Shown: piece after piece, positions 42,898-52,324 of the stretch
How positions within the stretch are numbered: the stretch's first letter is position 1
Layout: each line of letters starts with the position of its first letter
From: Paludibacteraceae bacterium
GTDB taxonomy: Bacteria; Bacteroidota; Bacteroidia; Bacteroidales; Paludibacteraceae
DNA length: 64,000 nt
Reading direction: 5' to 3'
Assembly: GCA_024401555.1 (NCBI GenBank)
Contig: JAKSKV010000007.1
Span: 1 to 64,000, forward strand
The notes under the pieces: generated by a model
What the model was told of the DNA's origin: nothing
The model's database searches: none
What the model saw: the letters and a program-made list of their open reading frames with translations, nothing else
Position numbers and translations under genes: made by a program

Positions 42898-43485
42898 TCA
42901 ATGTTTCATTAAGAAAAGCATAATCTTTTCCATGAGAAGTGGTGCTAGGCAAATGATGGCTGAGGTGTAGAGCGTGAACTTTTGACGCTGCTCTTCCTCG
43001 ATCTCAGGGAAGATGGATGGTACACCAAACCATGTCAAATATACGAGGTATAATATCAATGCCTTCAGCAAGAATAATATCGGGAATAATGTGGTTATAA
43101 GGTCGATAATGAGATAGTAACTGAATATGTAGGAGGTCATAATCGCACTGTCTTGATACGATGGCCTTGTTTTGAAAAGCTTCTCTGTCAGAGGTCCGCT
43201 GATGACGAGAGTGGCGACATGGTAACCCACGAATGTACTACAGATACATACGACGATCTCCTTGCAACAAATCTTTAATAGGTATTCGTAGAATTCCTCC
43301 TCGTAGGCGAATGCGATGAACTCATTTGTGCATTTTAAGACGGTTGCGATGATCAGACAGAGTATCAAAGGCGTGATATAGTTAATGCGAAGATCGCTGG
43401 GTTGGGGGCGTTCTTCCGCTATAACTTTCCATTCCGATTCAGGGAACCTAGCCAGCTGTATGAGTCGTTTCACTTTTGGGTCCAT
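42898..43485 (-). CDS. Yip1-family membrane protein
   Basis: 195 residues with about five hydrophobic helices (ITPLILCLIIATVLKC, VVCICSTFVGYHVATLVIS, SYIFSYYLIIDLITTLFPIL, LYVLYLTWFGVPSIF-like, LYTSAIICLAPLLMEKIML). The N-terminal cytoplasmic part is short and basic. Yip1-type proteins in bacteria have no settled role. First gene of the smpB unit; divergent from DUF4380. Confidence 0.75.
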   Translation of the reverse strand: MDPKVKRLIQLARFPESEWKVIAEERPQPSDLRINYITPLILCLIIATVLKCTNEFIAFAYEEEFYEYLLKICCKEIVVCICSTFVGYHVATLVISGPLTEKLFKTRPSYQDSAIMTSYIFSYYLIIDLITTLFPILFLLKALILYLVYLTWFGVPSIFPEIEEEQRQKFTLYTSAIICLAPLLMEKIMLFLMKH

Positions 43486-43507
43486 GCGTTTCTTTTTATT
43501 CTTTCCG

Positions 43508-43515
43508 CAAAATTA
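43508..43515 (-). promoter_or_regulatory. -7 box of the Yip1-smpB-ABC unit
   Basis: Reading leftward TAATTTTG, 22 bases before the Yip1 ATG; paired with the divergent box at 43537-43544. Confidence 0.55.
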
Positions 43516-43536
43516 GGGATTTTTGCTTTAAAAAGT

Positions 43537-43544
43537 TATTTTTG
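43537..43544 (+). promoter_or_regulatory. -7 box of the DUF4380 gene
   Basis: TATTTTTG, 38 bases before the ATG at 43583. Confidence 0.45.
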
Positions 43545-43582
43545 TAAGAATAAAAGTGTTACTGACTTTTCTGCGGAAGTAT

Positions 43583-44497
43583 ATGGCATTGATTCAATTA
43601 AAAAATTGTGGTGTGGAGGCGTTGGTGCTGACCGATGTGGGCGGCCGTATCGTCTCGTTCCATCGGACAGGCAAACCGAATGTGTTGGAGAGTGATCCGA
43701 AGATGTGGGATGAACCGAGAAGCGAACGATTTGTCCCTTCTCCGTTTTTGATGGATTTTAAGGGTTACAATGGCCATGAGGTCTGGGTTGGTCCGCAGAG
43801 TCAATGGTGGAAACAGCAGACGCTCAATCCCGAAAAGATTGACTCCGACCTTTTTTGGCCGCCTGATCCCTACATTAGTTTTGGATCGTACGAAGTGGTG
43901 GAACAGTCGGAAAGTTCCGTTACCATATTGGGAGAGTCCTCTCCGATCAGTGGTGTCCGAATGGAGAAGCGTGTCTCGTTGGAGGCGGATGGTTCTCTCT
44001 ATTTTGAGGTGTCGGCCGAAAATATGCGTGAGACGGCGGTTTCGTGGGATTTGTGGCTCATTACCCGTGTCAACGGACACAATCCTAATTTCGTACCGGT
44101 GGCTTCCGAATCGGATGTCTTCCTTGGTGAGCCCTCGCATCCTTGGCAGGGCCGTCCAACCTATAAGGTGGAGAATGGTTACTTCTCCTTCACGCCGTTG
44201 GTTAATGACGGTAAATACGAGGAGTGTACCGGAAAGGCCTATATCAAGGCGGTGAAGCCGATTATTATCGCCCATTGTGGTGATGAGCGGTTGACCTTGG
44301 AGTTTGAACACCACGATGAGGAGTTGATTCATCCTGAGCAGGCGGAGATTGAACTGTATAACTTTGTCCATAAGGAAGCTGAAAAGTCGTTGCTTGAGTT
44401 GGAATACCATACACCCTACAAGTGCTTGGCTCCACACGAGAAGATCTCCACTTGGTCAAGATGGCGATTGTCTCCTTTGGAAAAGGGTGAAATATAG
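43583..44497 (+). CDS. DUF4380-like protein
   Basis: 304 residues starting MALIQLKNCGVEALVLTDVG. It has the galactose-mutarotase-like DUF4380 pattern (GGRIVSFHRTGKPNVLE, LMDFKGYNGHEVWVGPQSQWW, DLWLITRVNGHNP) without a signal peptide. A beta-sandwich that may bind a sugar; catalytic residues are not obvious. A longer upstream start (43556) is less likely. Next to a secreted protein gene 48 bases on. Confidence 0.78.
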   Translation: MALIQLKNCGVEALVLTDVGGRIVSFHRTGKPNVLESDPKMWDEPRSERFVPSPFLMDFKGYNGHEVWVGPQSQWWKQQTLNPEKIDSDLFWPPDPYISFGSYEVVEQSESSVTILGESSPISGVRMEKRVSLEADGSLYFEVSAENMRETAVSWDLWLITRVNGHNPNFVPVASESDVFLGEPSHPWQGRPTYKVENGYFSFTPLVNDGKYEECTGKAYIKAVKPIIIAHCGDERLTLEFEHHDEELIHPEQAEIELYNFVHKEAEKSLLELEYHTPYKCLAPHEKISTWSRWRLSPLEKGEI

Positions 44498-44545
44498 TTG
44501 AAAATGGTGATGTAATAGAATGGGTGAATATAAAATTTAATAGTT

Positions 44546-45784
44546 ATGAAATCTCTTTTTTTATCTGCGCTAATGGTAATGGCGTCATTTCTTTCCTCTT
44601 TTGCGCAGGCGGAGATGAGTGATGCCTTCTACATTATAAAGGATGGTAAGTTGCAGCCTGGCGTTACCGTCGCCAATACCTACTGTCCCTTGGAGATGAC
44701 CGAGTATGAAGGATACCTTTCGTTTAAGAAGAAAGGTCTATATTATCAAAACATCCGATTTAATTTGCCGGCTGACCATCCATTGTTTTTGGACAATAAG
44801 AATTTGGTTGTGGAATATATGTTGCCGGAGACCGCAATTTGTGACACAAGCCATAAAGAGAACATTTACAACAACGTTTGCGCCTATAAAGAGGCCGCGA
44901 CGATGTCTGTTCAAGCTCTGGACACGACAGGAAGGTGGTGTTCCAGAATATATATCGATGGAAAATTCGATGCGAATTCAGCTAAGGATTTTGTCTCTTA
45001 CAACCGTTTCGCGTTTGCCCGTAACAAAAGTAGGATAGCGTCCGTTGTGCTTTCTTATATCGATAGGTGGCAGTGGTTCGAGGAGGATAATGAGCCTATG
45101 CCCGATTCTTTGAAAATCAAGAATTTATATTATGCGAAGCCTAAGACGAATTCTTCCGTATTCTTCTCCTCGCAGTTTGATGGCACCAATACGTGGGATG
45201 AGTATCAATCGCTCTTCTATTCCTACAGTGGGGTGGAAGTCGTTTCTAACAATGAGGATGACTATATTCCTCGTTTGAAAATGATGTATATGAATCAACG
45301 TTACAATTGGACTGGTTCGGATGGCTCTGGGTACTTGCCTAGTGAGTTGTTCCATGGTTTGTTGGTGAAGAATCGGGCACTTTACAAATCGGATCACGTG
45401 TTGGATACGGATACGCTATTCATTCGTCCTATCGCACTTCCGAAGAATGCGAAAAGTATTGATGTGGAGGCCCTTGTCCGTGTGGATCGACGGGTGAGAG
45501 AGGGTGCGCGGACGGAACCGTTAACCGCCTATATCAAATTTAATAATTCGAAGCAGTTGGTGAAGTTGTTTAACGACACCATTCCGAATATATACACTTT
45601 GGAACGGACTACCGTGGCAGTCCCTGCTGGCGCGAAGAGTTGCTCCTTGATTTTCTTGCAAGCGCCGACAGCAACCTATGTGGTTGATAACCTAATTATG
45701 TCTTATAAGAATACAATTGTCGCTACGAAACCCAAGACGGGTCCTGTGGCTGGAAAGCCAGTGGTGTTGCCACAAAAGAAATAA
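44546..45784 (+). CDS. Uncharacterised secreted protein
   Basis: 412 residues. Signal peptide (MKSLFLSALMVMASFLSSFA), then beta-rich repeats (YCPLEMTEYEGYLSFKKKGL, FDGTNTWDEYQSLFYSYSG, DTIPNIYTLERTTVAVPAGA). No catalytic motif or anchor seen; the tail is Lys/Pro-rich (KPKTGPVAGKPVVLPQKK), unlike a T9SS domain. 48 bases after DUF4380, so probably co-transcribed. Function unknown. Confidence 0.7.
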   Translation: MKSLFLSALMVMASFLSSFAQAEMSDAFYIIKDGKLQPGVTVANTYCPLEMTEYEGYLSFKKKGLYYQNIRFNLPADHPLFLDNKNLVVEYMLPETAICDTSHKENIYNNVCAYKEAATMSVQALDTTGRWCSRIYIDGKFDANSAKDFVSYNRFAFARNKSRIASVVLSYIDRWQWFEEDNEPMPDSLKIKNLYYAKPKTNSSVFFSSQFDGTNTWDEYQSLFYSYSGVEVVSNNEDDYIPRLKMMYMNQRYNWTGSDGSGYLPSELFHGLLVKNRALYKSDHVLDTDTLFIRPIALPKNAKSIDVEALVRVDRRVREGARTEPLTAYIKFNNSKQLVKLFNDTIPNIYTLERTTVAVPAGAKSCSLIFLQAPTATYVVDNLIMSYKNTIVATKPKTGPVAGKPVVLPQKK

Positions 45785-45838
45785 ATGAATCGAACGGGTT
45801 TCGAAACTTTGCCTATGCGGCAGGTGATCTGTTGTTCG

Positions 45839-45870
45839 ATGGATTAAAATAACAATGGATTAAAATAACA
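45839..45870. repeat. Tandem duplication of a 16-base unit
   Basis: ATGGATTAAAATAACA is present twice head to tail, directly before the terminator stem. A recent local duplication. Confidence 0.85.
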
Positions 45871-45898
45871 AAGGCGGTCTCGTAAGAAACCGCCTTTG
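45869..45898. terminator. Bidirectional terminator
   Basis: CAAAGGCGGT (45869-45878) pairs with ACCGCCTTTG (45889-45898) between convergent genes. Confidence 0.75.
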
Positions 45899-45917
45899 CT
45901 GTTATGATGCGTTGTGA

Positions 45918-46685
45918 TTAGTTTTTCTTGCTCATCTCCTCAGCCGCCAACTCTGGGTCGATAAGGATACGTCCACAGTACTCACAAACGATGATCTTCT
46001 TTCTGATACGGATATCCAACTGTCTTTGAGGTGGAATCTTGTTGAAGCATCCACCGCAAGCGTCACGCTCTACTGCGACAACTGCCAAACCGTTTCTTGC
46101 GTTCTTTCTGATTCTCTTGAATGCGGTAAGCAATCTCTCCTCGATCATACCCTCGATCTCCTTTGCTTTGTCGCGGAGGTTCTCCTCCTCTTGCTTAGTC
46201 TCAGAAATCACCTCATCCAACTCCTTCTTCTTCAACTCCAAGTCCTCGTTTCTCTCAGAGATAAGGGTCTTAGCCTTCTCCAATTCCTCTTTGCGGACGC
46301 CTGACAAGTTGATGGCCTCGTTGATACGCTTCTCGCTCAACTCGATTTCGAGTGTTTGGAACTCGATCTCCTTGGCAAGGTTCTCGTATTCACGGTTGTT
46401 GCGGACATTGTCTTGTTGCTCCTTGTACTTAGCGATAAGAGACTTTGAATTCTCGATGTCGGCCTTTCTTCCAGTGATAGAAGAGTCGATTTGTTGAATC
46501 TCCTCTGTCAAGTTAGCCACACGTGTGTTCAAACCTGCGATCTCGTCCTCCAAGTCTTGAACTTCCAATGGAAGGTCACCCCTCAATGTCTTGATCTTGT
46601 CGATCTCGGAGTTGACTAATTGAAGGTCGTAGAGCGCCTTAAGCTTCTCCTCTACGGTAATCTCTTTCGAATCTTTCTCTGACAT
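45918..46685 (-). CDS. Coiled-coil zinc ribbon protein (CdsZ-like)
   Basis: 255 residues. Residues ~10-190 form a long coiled coil (LQLVNSEIDKIKTLRG..., EQQDNVRNNREYENLAKEIE), and the C-terminus has a four-Cys ribbon (CGGC...CEYCG). Such proteins have been linked to RNA polymerase or secretion in other bacteria, but function in Bacteroidetes is unclear. Last gene of the rlmD-phosphoesterase-Nif3 unit, four bases from Nif3. Confidence 0.8.
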   Translation of the reverse strand: MSEKDSKEITVEEKLKALYDLQLVNSEIDKIKTLRGDLPLEVQDLEDEIAGLNTRVANLTEEIQQIDSSITGRKADIENSKSLIAKYKEQQDNVRNNREYENLAKEIEFQTLEIELSEKRINEAINLSGVRKEELEKAKTLISERNEDLELKKKELDEVISETKQEEENLRDKAKEIEGMIEERLLTAFKRIRKNARNGLAVVAVERDACGGCFNKIPPQRQLDIRIRKKIIVCEYCGRILIDPELAAEEMSKKN

Positions 46686-46688
46686 ACT

Positions 46689-47477
46689 TTATAAGTAATT
46701 TATCGGATTTGTTTTACTTTCTGATATATAGACTGCAAATTTAGGATTTATTTTTGAAATTATCTCAAAAAATATCTCTTTTGTGAATTGTTCTGACTCA
46801 AAATGTCCAATATCCGCTACAATAATGCGCTCTTCCACATCAAAGAATTGGTGGTATTTGACATCTGCGGTGACGAAAACATCCGCTTGGGCTTTGATTG
46901 CGTTGTCTATGAATTCTGCCGATGAGCCTCCGCACAAAGCGATTTTTTTTACGCTTTTCCCCTCTGTGAAGGCTGTGTGACGTACGCTTCCTACCTGAAA
47001 AGTCTCCTTTACCCGTAGCAGGAATTGACGTGCCTCCTCCGGTTGAGGCAGGTGACCGATGACGCCCAACCCGATCTCTTCTCCGTTCACCTTTTCGATC
47101 TCCAATGGCGAATCGATTGACACACCTAATTTCTCCGCCATTTTAGCGCTGACACCGTTGGCGGCTTTGTCCATGCAGGTGTGGCTGGCGTAGATGGCGA
47201 TGTCGTTTTTGATCGCTTTGATGATGCATCGTTCGACATAGTTCCTTCCGCAAATCTTCTTTGGTCCATGGAAAATAAGCGGGTGATGGGCGATGATGAG
47301 GTTACATCCCTTTCGGATTGCCTCGTCGATTACCGTTTCCGTCACGTCCAGTGTGATCAAGACACCTGACACCTCCATCTCTGGATCTCCCACCTGCATG
47401 CCGCAGTTGTCGTAGCTCTCTTGGTAGTGGAGTGGGGCGTGTGCCTCTATGAGATGGTTTATATCATTGACCTTCAT
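46689..47477 (-). CDS. Nif3/YbgI-family metal-binding protein
   Basis: 262 residues. Dinuclear metal site residues appear in IIAHHPLIFHGPKKI, and the C-terminal DIGHFESEQF block is typical. Described as GTP-cyclohydrolase-like or hexameric metal hydrolases; role unclear. It overlaps the metallophosphoesterase gene by 14 bases. Part of the leftward operon. Confidence 0.88.
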   Translation of the reverse strand: MKVNDINHLIEAHAPLHYQESYDNCGMQVGDPEMEVSGVLITLDVTETVIDEAIRKGCNLIIAHHPLIFHGPKKICGRNYVERCIIKAIKNDIAIYASHTCMDKAANGVSAKMAEKLGVSIDSPLEIEKVNGEEIGLGVIGHLPQPEEARQFLLRVKETFQVGSVRHTAFTEGKSVKKIALCGGSSAEFIDNAIKAQADVFVTADVKYHQFFDVEERIIVADIGHFESEQFTKEIFFEIISKINPKFAVYISESKTNPINYL

Positions 47478-48702
47478 CGTTATTCTTCTTTTTAAGGGTG
47501 ATCACTGTATATTGAGGAGCCATGCCCAGCCGGGCAGGTAGTCCGACACATCCCAAACCACGCGATACATAGATGCTTTTGTCGCCTTCTGTGTATAGTC
47601 CGTCCCAATACCTGCAGATGAAATAGGTCTTGATTTTGTCCTCCAAAGAACGCAACTGTTTGAGAATCGGAAGCTTGCTGATTTTTCCGAAGTCTAACCC
47701 GAATTGCGCACCGTGCGTATGGCCACATAGGGTAAGCTGAATGTCCGTCGTGTCTTTGATCTGTTTGCGGTGCCAAACCACTGGCTCGTGTGAAAGCAAT
47801 ATCTTTACAGGGTAAGGCTCCGTTCCTTTGTATGCTTTGGGGAAGTCCGCTGTACTGTTCCAGACGTGGGAGGTGCCCCAGTTCTCAATGCCGATGAAGG
47901 CGATGGTATCTTCGCCTCTGTTTACGAGGTAGTGGTCGTTTAACAATAATTCGAATCCGAAATCCCTGATTTTCTGTCGGATAGCGATTTCATTCATTGA
48001 TTTCAGATCTTCGTCGTCCCATTCGTAGTACAAGCCGTAATCGTGGTTGCCTAAGATCGCCAATTTTTTCTCTTCGCTTTGCAATTTATCGAAAACATAA
48101 TTCCATCCATTGCATTCTGTGGCGAAGTTGTTGACCATGTCGCCGGTGAAGACGATGATGTCGGCGTGTTGGGCGTTTATAGAGTCAAACAGTGGTTCCA
48201 GCCTTTTCTGCGATTTGGCGAAACTGCCTAAGTGCAAGTCGCTCATCTGTAGAATTTTGTAGCCGTCGAAAGAGTCGGGCAGTCCCTTTATTTCTATGGT
48301 CTCTTCTGTTTTCTGAAAGTCGAACCTTCCGTAATTGATTGCATAGAAGGATGCGAGAAAGGCTAATGTCGCCGCTCCATAGCCCGCATATTGGATTTTT
48401 CTCCACCGTTTGCCTGTTTTGTAAAAAATAAGGTCAAAGGTGCAGAAAGTCAATTTAGTGGCGTAAACCATCACGAGCACACATACAAACATGGTCATCT
48501 GATAATGTGTCGTGGGGGATACGATATGGTTGATATTTAAGAATATCGCAAAGGATGCCGCCAAGAAATAGGAGGAGATGATCCAGTGCAAAATCTTAGT
48601 GGATTTGTTGACTCTATTGCGCATAAACCTGCTGTAGAGGTAGATGTCCGGCAATAGGACCAACAATATGATCATAATGACGGTGATGGGATAGACGTGC
48701 AT
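47464..48702 (-). CDS. Membrane-anchored metallophosphoesterase
   Basis: 412 residues. About four N-terminal hydrophobic helices, then a phosphoesterase core: DLHLGS, GDMVNN, GNHDYG, ILLSHEP and GHTHGAQFG, all metal-ligand motifs. Likely an outer-face hydrolase for nucleotides or lipids like the YkuE type, substrate unknown. Operon between rlmD and Nif3. Confidence 0.88.
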   Translation of the reverse strand: MHVYPITVIMIILLVLLPDIYLYSRFMRNRVNKSTKILHWIISSYFLAASFAIFLNINHIVSPTTHYQMTMFVCVLVMVYATKLTFCTFDLIFYKTGKRWRKIQYAGYGAATLAFLASFYAINYGRFDFQKTEETIEIKGLPDSFDGYKILQMSDLHLGSFAKSQKRLEPLFDSINAQHADIIVFTGDMVNNFATECNGWNYVFDKLQSEEKKLAILGNHDYGLYYEWDDEDLKSMNEIAIRQKIRDFGFELLLNDHYLVNRGEDTIAFIGIENWGTSHVWNSTADFPKAYKGTEPYPVKILLSHEPVVWHRKQIKDTTDIQLTLCGHTHGAQFGLDFGKISKLPILKQLRSLEDKIKTYFICRYWDGLYTEGDKSIYVSRGLGCVGLPARLGMAPQYTVITLKKKNNDEGQ

Positions 48703-48712
48703 ACCGGAATGA

Positions 48713-50125
48713 TTATTGTTCCTTTAATTCAAGCGCTACCACATTCTCCACATGGTGGGTGTGAGGGAACATATCCACTGGTTGCACCTTGGTCACCTTG
48801 TACTTGCAGTCGAGCAGATTAAGGTCTCTCGCTTGCGTGGCTGGGTTGCAACTTACGTAAACGATTCGCTTAGGCTCCGCATCGAGGATGACATCCACTA
48901 CGTCTGGGTGCATGCCGTCGCGAGGCGGATCGGTGATGATGACGTCTGGTCTGCCGTGTTGCGCCACGAACTCCTTGGTGAGGATGTTCTTCATGTCGCC
49001 TGCGTAGAAGAGGGTGTTGTTGATGTGGTTGTTCTCCGCATTCACCTTTGCGTCCTCTATCGCCTCCGGCACATATTCGATACCGATCACTTGCTTGGCC
49101 ATCTTCGCCACGAAGCAGGCGATGGTACCCGTTCCTGTGTAGAGATCGTACACCAATTCGTTGCCAGTGAGTTGTGCGAAGTTTCTTGCCACTTTATATA
49201 GTTCGTAGGCTTGTTTGCTATTGGTTTGGTAGAAGGATTTCGGACCGATCTTGAATTTCAATCCCTCCATCTCCTCGAAGATATGGTCACGACCTTTGAA
49301 TACGAATGTCTCTTGGTCGGTGATGGTGTCGTTGCACTTTCCGTTGATGACATAGATGAGGGAGGTGATCTGAGGGAATTGCTCTACGAGGTGGTTGAGC
49401 AATCCTTCACGTTTCTCCTTGTCCTCGTGGTAGAATACGACGGTGAGCATCACCTCGCCTGTGCTGGCGGTGCGGACCACGATTGTACGGAGGAATCCCT
49501 CTTTGTTTCTAAGATCAAAGAATGGCAGGTCGTTGGCGAAGGCGTATGCCTTGATGCAATCACGGATTTGGTCGCAGATCTCGTGCTGAAGGTGGCACTT
49601 GTCGATGTCCAAAACCTTGTCGAACATACCTGGAATATGGAATCCGAGGGCGTTCATATTGTCGAATTTCTCTCCTGCGGCCACCTGTTCATAAGTCAAC
49701 CATTTTTTGTTGGAGAAGGTGAATTCGAGTTTGTTGCGGTAGCGGATGATATCCTCCGATCCGAGGATAGGGGAGATCTCCGGCAACTCTACCTTGCCTA
49801 TTCTGGTAAGGTTGTTGTAAACTTGCTCTTGTTTCGCTTTGATTTGGTCTTCGTAAGGAAGGATCTGCCATTTGCAACCTCCGCAGATTCCATAGTGGGA
49901 GCAAAATGCCTCTGCGCGACGTTCGGAGAATTTGTGGATTTTCACTACGCGGCCCTCCATGTAACTGTTTTTCTTGCGTGTTACCTGTAGGTCCACGATG
50001 TCGCCGGGTACGACAAACTGGGTGAATACGACCATGTCATTTACGCGGGCGATCGCTTTGCCTTCGTTGGCTACGCCTGTGATTTCAATATTTTCCAACA
50101 ACGGAAGTTCCTTCTTTCGTGCCAT
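48713..50125 (-). CDS. rlmD: 23S rRNA uracil-C5 methyltransferase (RlmD/RumA-like)
   Basis: 470 residues starting MARKKELPLLENIEITGVAN. TRAM domain at the start, an Fe-S cluster motif CSHYGICGGCKWQ, and a methyltransferase domain with DLYTGTGTIACFVA, DPPRDGMHP and the catalytic VYVSCNPATQARDL (Cys). The enzyme makes m5U in 23S rRNA, as RlmD does at U1939; the closely related RlmCD type is possible. ATG at 50125 chosen because a TTG-start extension has no similarity. First gene of the operon. Confidence 0.9.
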   Translation of the reverse strand: MARKKELPLLENIEITGVANEGKAIARVNDMVVFTQFVVPGDIVDLQVTRKKNSYMEGRVVKIHKFSERRAEAFCSHYGICGGCKWQILPYEDQIKAKQEQVYNNLTRIGKVELPEISPILGSEDIIRYRNKLEFTFSNKKWLTYEQVAAGEKFDNMNALGFHIPGMFDKVLDIDKCHLQHEICDQIRDCIKAYAFANDLPFFDLRNKEGFLRTIVVRTASTGEVMLTVVFYHEDKEKREGLLNHLVEQFPQITSLIYVINGKCNDTITDQETFVFKGRDHIFEEMEGLKFKIGPKSFYQTNSKQAYELYKVARNFAQLTGNELVYDLYTGTGTIACFVAKMAKQVIGIEYVPEAIEDAKVNAENNHINNTLFYAGDMKNILTKEFVAQHGRPDVIITDPPRDGMHPDVVDVILDAEPKRIVYVSCNPATQARDLNLLDCKYKVTKVQPVDMFPHTHHVENVVALELKEQ

Positions 50126-50159
50126 TTCTCTTGTTGTCAAGTTATACAATAATGCCTTG

Positions 50160-50167
50160 CAAAGATA
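50160..50167 (-). promoter_or_regulatory. -7 box of the rlmD operon
   Basis: Reading leftward TATCTTTG, 34 bases before the ATG. Confidence 0.55.
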
Positions 50168-50594
50168 GGGAAGATTTGAGAATTAAGAGTCATGAATTTA
50201 GAATAATTTGTACACCAATTTGCTGCATTTTCTTGATTTAGAATGTTTCTTGACATATAGAAGTAGCAATTGAGCCATCTTATTTTATGTGTATGCGTGT
50301 GTGTTGACATCTCTATAGTCAAAAGTTTGACGAAATAATCAAAAATTTTTTATAAATATTTAATCAAATAGACCAATACTTCGCTTGTTTTTGGTAACTT
50401 AGCAGCCAAAGGCTGCGAGTCCACATCAATCATGTGCTTTGGAAAGGCTCGCAACCCAATCTTGAAACGATGATGCAAATTGTAAGAGTCCTCGAAACAC
50501 AGGTAGATGATCTGTTGCGATTTGATGAATTGCCAGAGATAGAACCAAACGTAGAGTAACCATTGGATTAAATTCAAATGACTTCAAAAGAAAT
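50168..50594. other. Gap at the left edge of the accessory island
   Basis: 427 bases without a convincing gene. It contains heptad-type repeats near 50179, a very AT-rich stretch near 50330-50370, and short readings in both directions (for example a 75-residue minus reading at 50350-50577, and SLVFGNLAAKGCE on plus) that look like fragments. Confidence 0.4.
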
Positions 50595-51311
50595 ATGAAG
50601 ATAGACAACAACACCGATATACAGGGCATGAAGGTTATTGTCCTCCAAAAGACAGGTCTTGTAGAGAAAAGTAGACAAGGTGTTGACCGCATGTTTGCTA
50701 TCTGCATCTCTGAAGGCAAGCCTATTCCCGATTACTCTCTGACCGATGAATGGCAGGTATGCCTACGTCTGCACGGAACAATTCAAGACCCTGCTCTCTT
50801 GCTTCTGATACACGATATTCAGCATAATCGTTCTACGACGGAAAAACGGAATGCCTCTGATCTTCTTGCCCTCTATCGCGTATCACGAGGCGAAAGTATA
50901 CGCAATATTGATAGTGCGACCCTAAAGAAACTGTTATCTCAGGGGCTCTTGATAGAAACAGACAACGGAATAAAGCTCACACCCCTGTATGAGGAGATGA
51001 AGCTTCGTGCAAGTGTTATTGACAGAATAGAAGATCAGAATATCCATTTAAATGATATGGTAAATGTCCCAGTAAATGATACGGTAAAGTTTTCACAACT
51101 TACTGAAAGACAGAAGAAGATTTATCATATCATAAAAGATGGTACGATAAATGATACTGCAAATGATACTGCAACCGCCAAAACATTATCAGAATCATTA
51201 GGCACCAGTATTATAACCATAAAACGTGATCTTGCTGCCATGCAATCCGTGGGTGTCATAAAGCGTGTCGGAAGTGATAAGACTGGACATTGGGAAGCAA
51301 TCGTTAAATAA
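50595..51311 (+). pseudogene. C-terminal half of an AlbA/RecG-like ATP-binding protein
   Basis: 238 residues in frame but lacking the N-terminal AlbA_2 and ATPase regions. What is left starts with GLVEKSRQGVDRMFAICISE, a boundary segment of this family, followed by PDYSLTDEWQVCLRLHG and a C-terminal winged helix (QKKIYHIIKDG, TSIITIKRDLAAMQSVGVIK). A Thr/Asn/Asp repeat (NDTANDTATA) forms the hinge. Intact members are ~450-500 residues. It may still be expressed as a short DNA-binding protein, so pseudogene is my best reading. Confidence 0.65.
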
Positions 51312-51328
51312 ACATACAAAGATTTTAA

Positions 51329-52324
51329 ATGGCATTCGGAATAGACATAAAGGAGGAAGTAATGCGGTCTTGGGGACACGGAATCCTTGAGACGCTACTT
51401 CGCGATCACACTACGGGCGAAAATATAATCTGGGCAACCGATGATTATGCTGAACGTGGTGAGGGTTACACCTTCTATGACCAGATAACGGCACAAAAAA
51501 TCTGCTGTAATGAGAGTCGTGTGATCGTACCAAGAGTCTTAAAGGACAAGGATTGTCAAAAGAACAGGGCACGAAAGATGGCAGAGGTGTTCACACCTTC
51601 TTGGTTGTGCAACCAGATGCTCAATGATGTTGATGAGCGTTTGTTTGGACGCAAGGATGTATTCAATACTTGCACCGAAATGGGTAAGGTTTGGCGACCA
51701 ACAGAAGCACCGGTATTTAAAGAAACAGACACATTAAAATGGAAAGAGTACGTCACCAAGACAGTAATGGAAATCACATGCGGTGAGGCTCCTTTCATTG
51801 TCAGCCGTTACGATACTGTGTCAGGACGTTTCTTTGATAATGTTAATCAACGAATTGGATTCCTCGACCGCAAACTTCGTGTTGTTACAGAGAACGTCAA
51901 GGAGAAAGAAGAGTGGATACATTGGGTAAAGATCGCCTATAAGTGTTCTTTCGGCTACGAGTGGCAAGGTGACAACTTGCTCTTGGCAAGACAAAACCTC
52001 TTGATGACGTTCTTTGACTATTACGAGACGGTTTGGAACGAACAGCCATCTTGGGAGTTAGTCGCAGAAATGGCAGAGATCATTTCTTGGAACATCTGGC
52101 AGATGGATGGTTTAAAGTACGTGCTGCCTAAAAGTTGTAAGACACAAGTCATCGAAGAATCTGACATCTTCGGTGAGATTACTCGCAAGGAAATTCCATG
52201 TGAAGGCTGCCTAAAGGATTTGAAGCATAAGCACAACGGAATCTATGCCAAGATGATGGATTGGTCGAAAAATGAGGTCGTTGATGCTATAACATTCTTA
52301 AACCAAAAGGACAATGACAAATAG
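51329..52324 (+). CDS. Restriction-modification subunit (degenerate methyltransferase-like)
   Basis: 331 residues. Blocks resemble proteins annotated as restriction endonuclease subunit M: AEVFTPSWLCNQMLNDVD (an FTP-type N-terminus of adenine methyltransferases), MEITCGEAPFIVSRYDTVSG (position of motif I, but not a normal SAM motif), GYEWQGDNLLLARQNLLMTF. No NPPY motif is visible, so methyltransferase activity is doubtful. It overlaps the start of the large RM gene by 11 bases, indicating translational coupling and joint function as an accessory or DNA-recognition subunit. Confidence 0.75.
   Translation: MAFGIDIKEEVMRSWGHGILETLLRDHTTGENIIWATDDYAERGEGYTFYDQITAQKICCNESRVIVPRVLKDKDCQKNRARKMAEVFTPSWLCNQMLNDVDERLFGRKDVFNTCTEMGKVWRPTEAPVFKETDTLKWKEYVTKTVMEITCGEAPFIVSRYDTVSGRFFDNVNQRIGFLDRKLRVVTENVKEKEEWIHWVKIAYKCSFGYEWQGDNLLLARQNLLMTFFDYYETVWNEQPSWELVAEMAEIISWNIWQMDGLKYVLPKSCKTQVIEESDIFGEITRKEIPCEGCLKDLKHKHNGIYAKMMDWSKNEVVDAITFLNQKDNDK

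Noticed and set aside
45785-45830. tRNA-like TTCGAA segment after the secreted protein gene
   Set aside because: No cloverleaf or acceptor stem could be built around it.
50126-50149. TTG-start extension of RlmD
   Set aside because: Eight extra residues with a non-ATG start and no family similarity; the ATG at 50125 fits better.
50350-50577. 75-residue minus-strand reading in the island gap
   Set aside because: No promoter, no recognisable domain, and it lies in a region that looks like gene debris.
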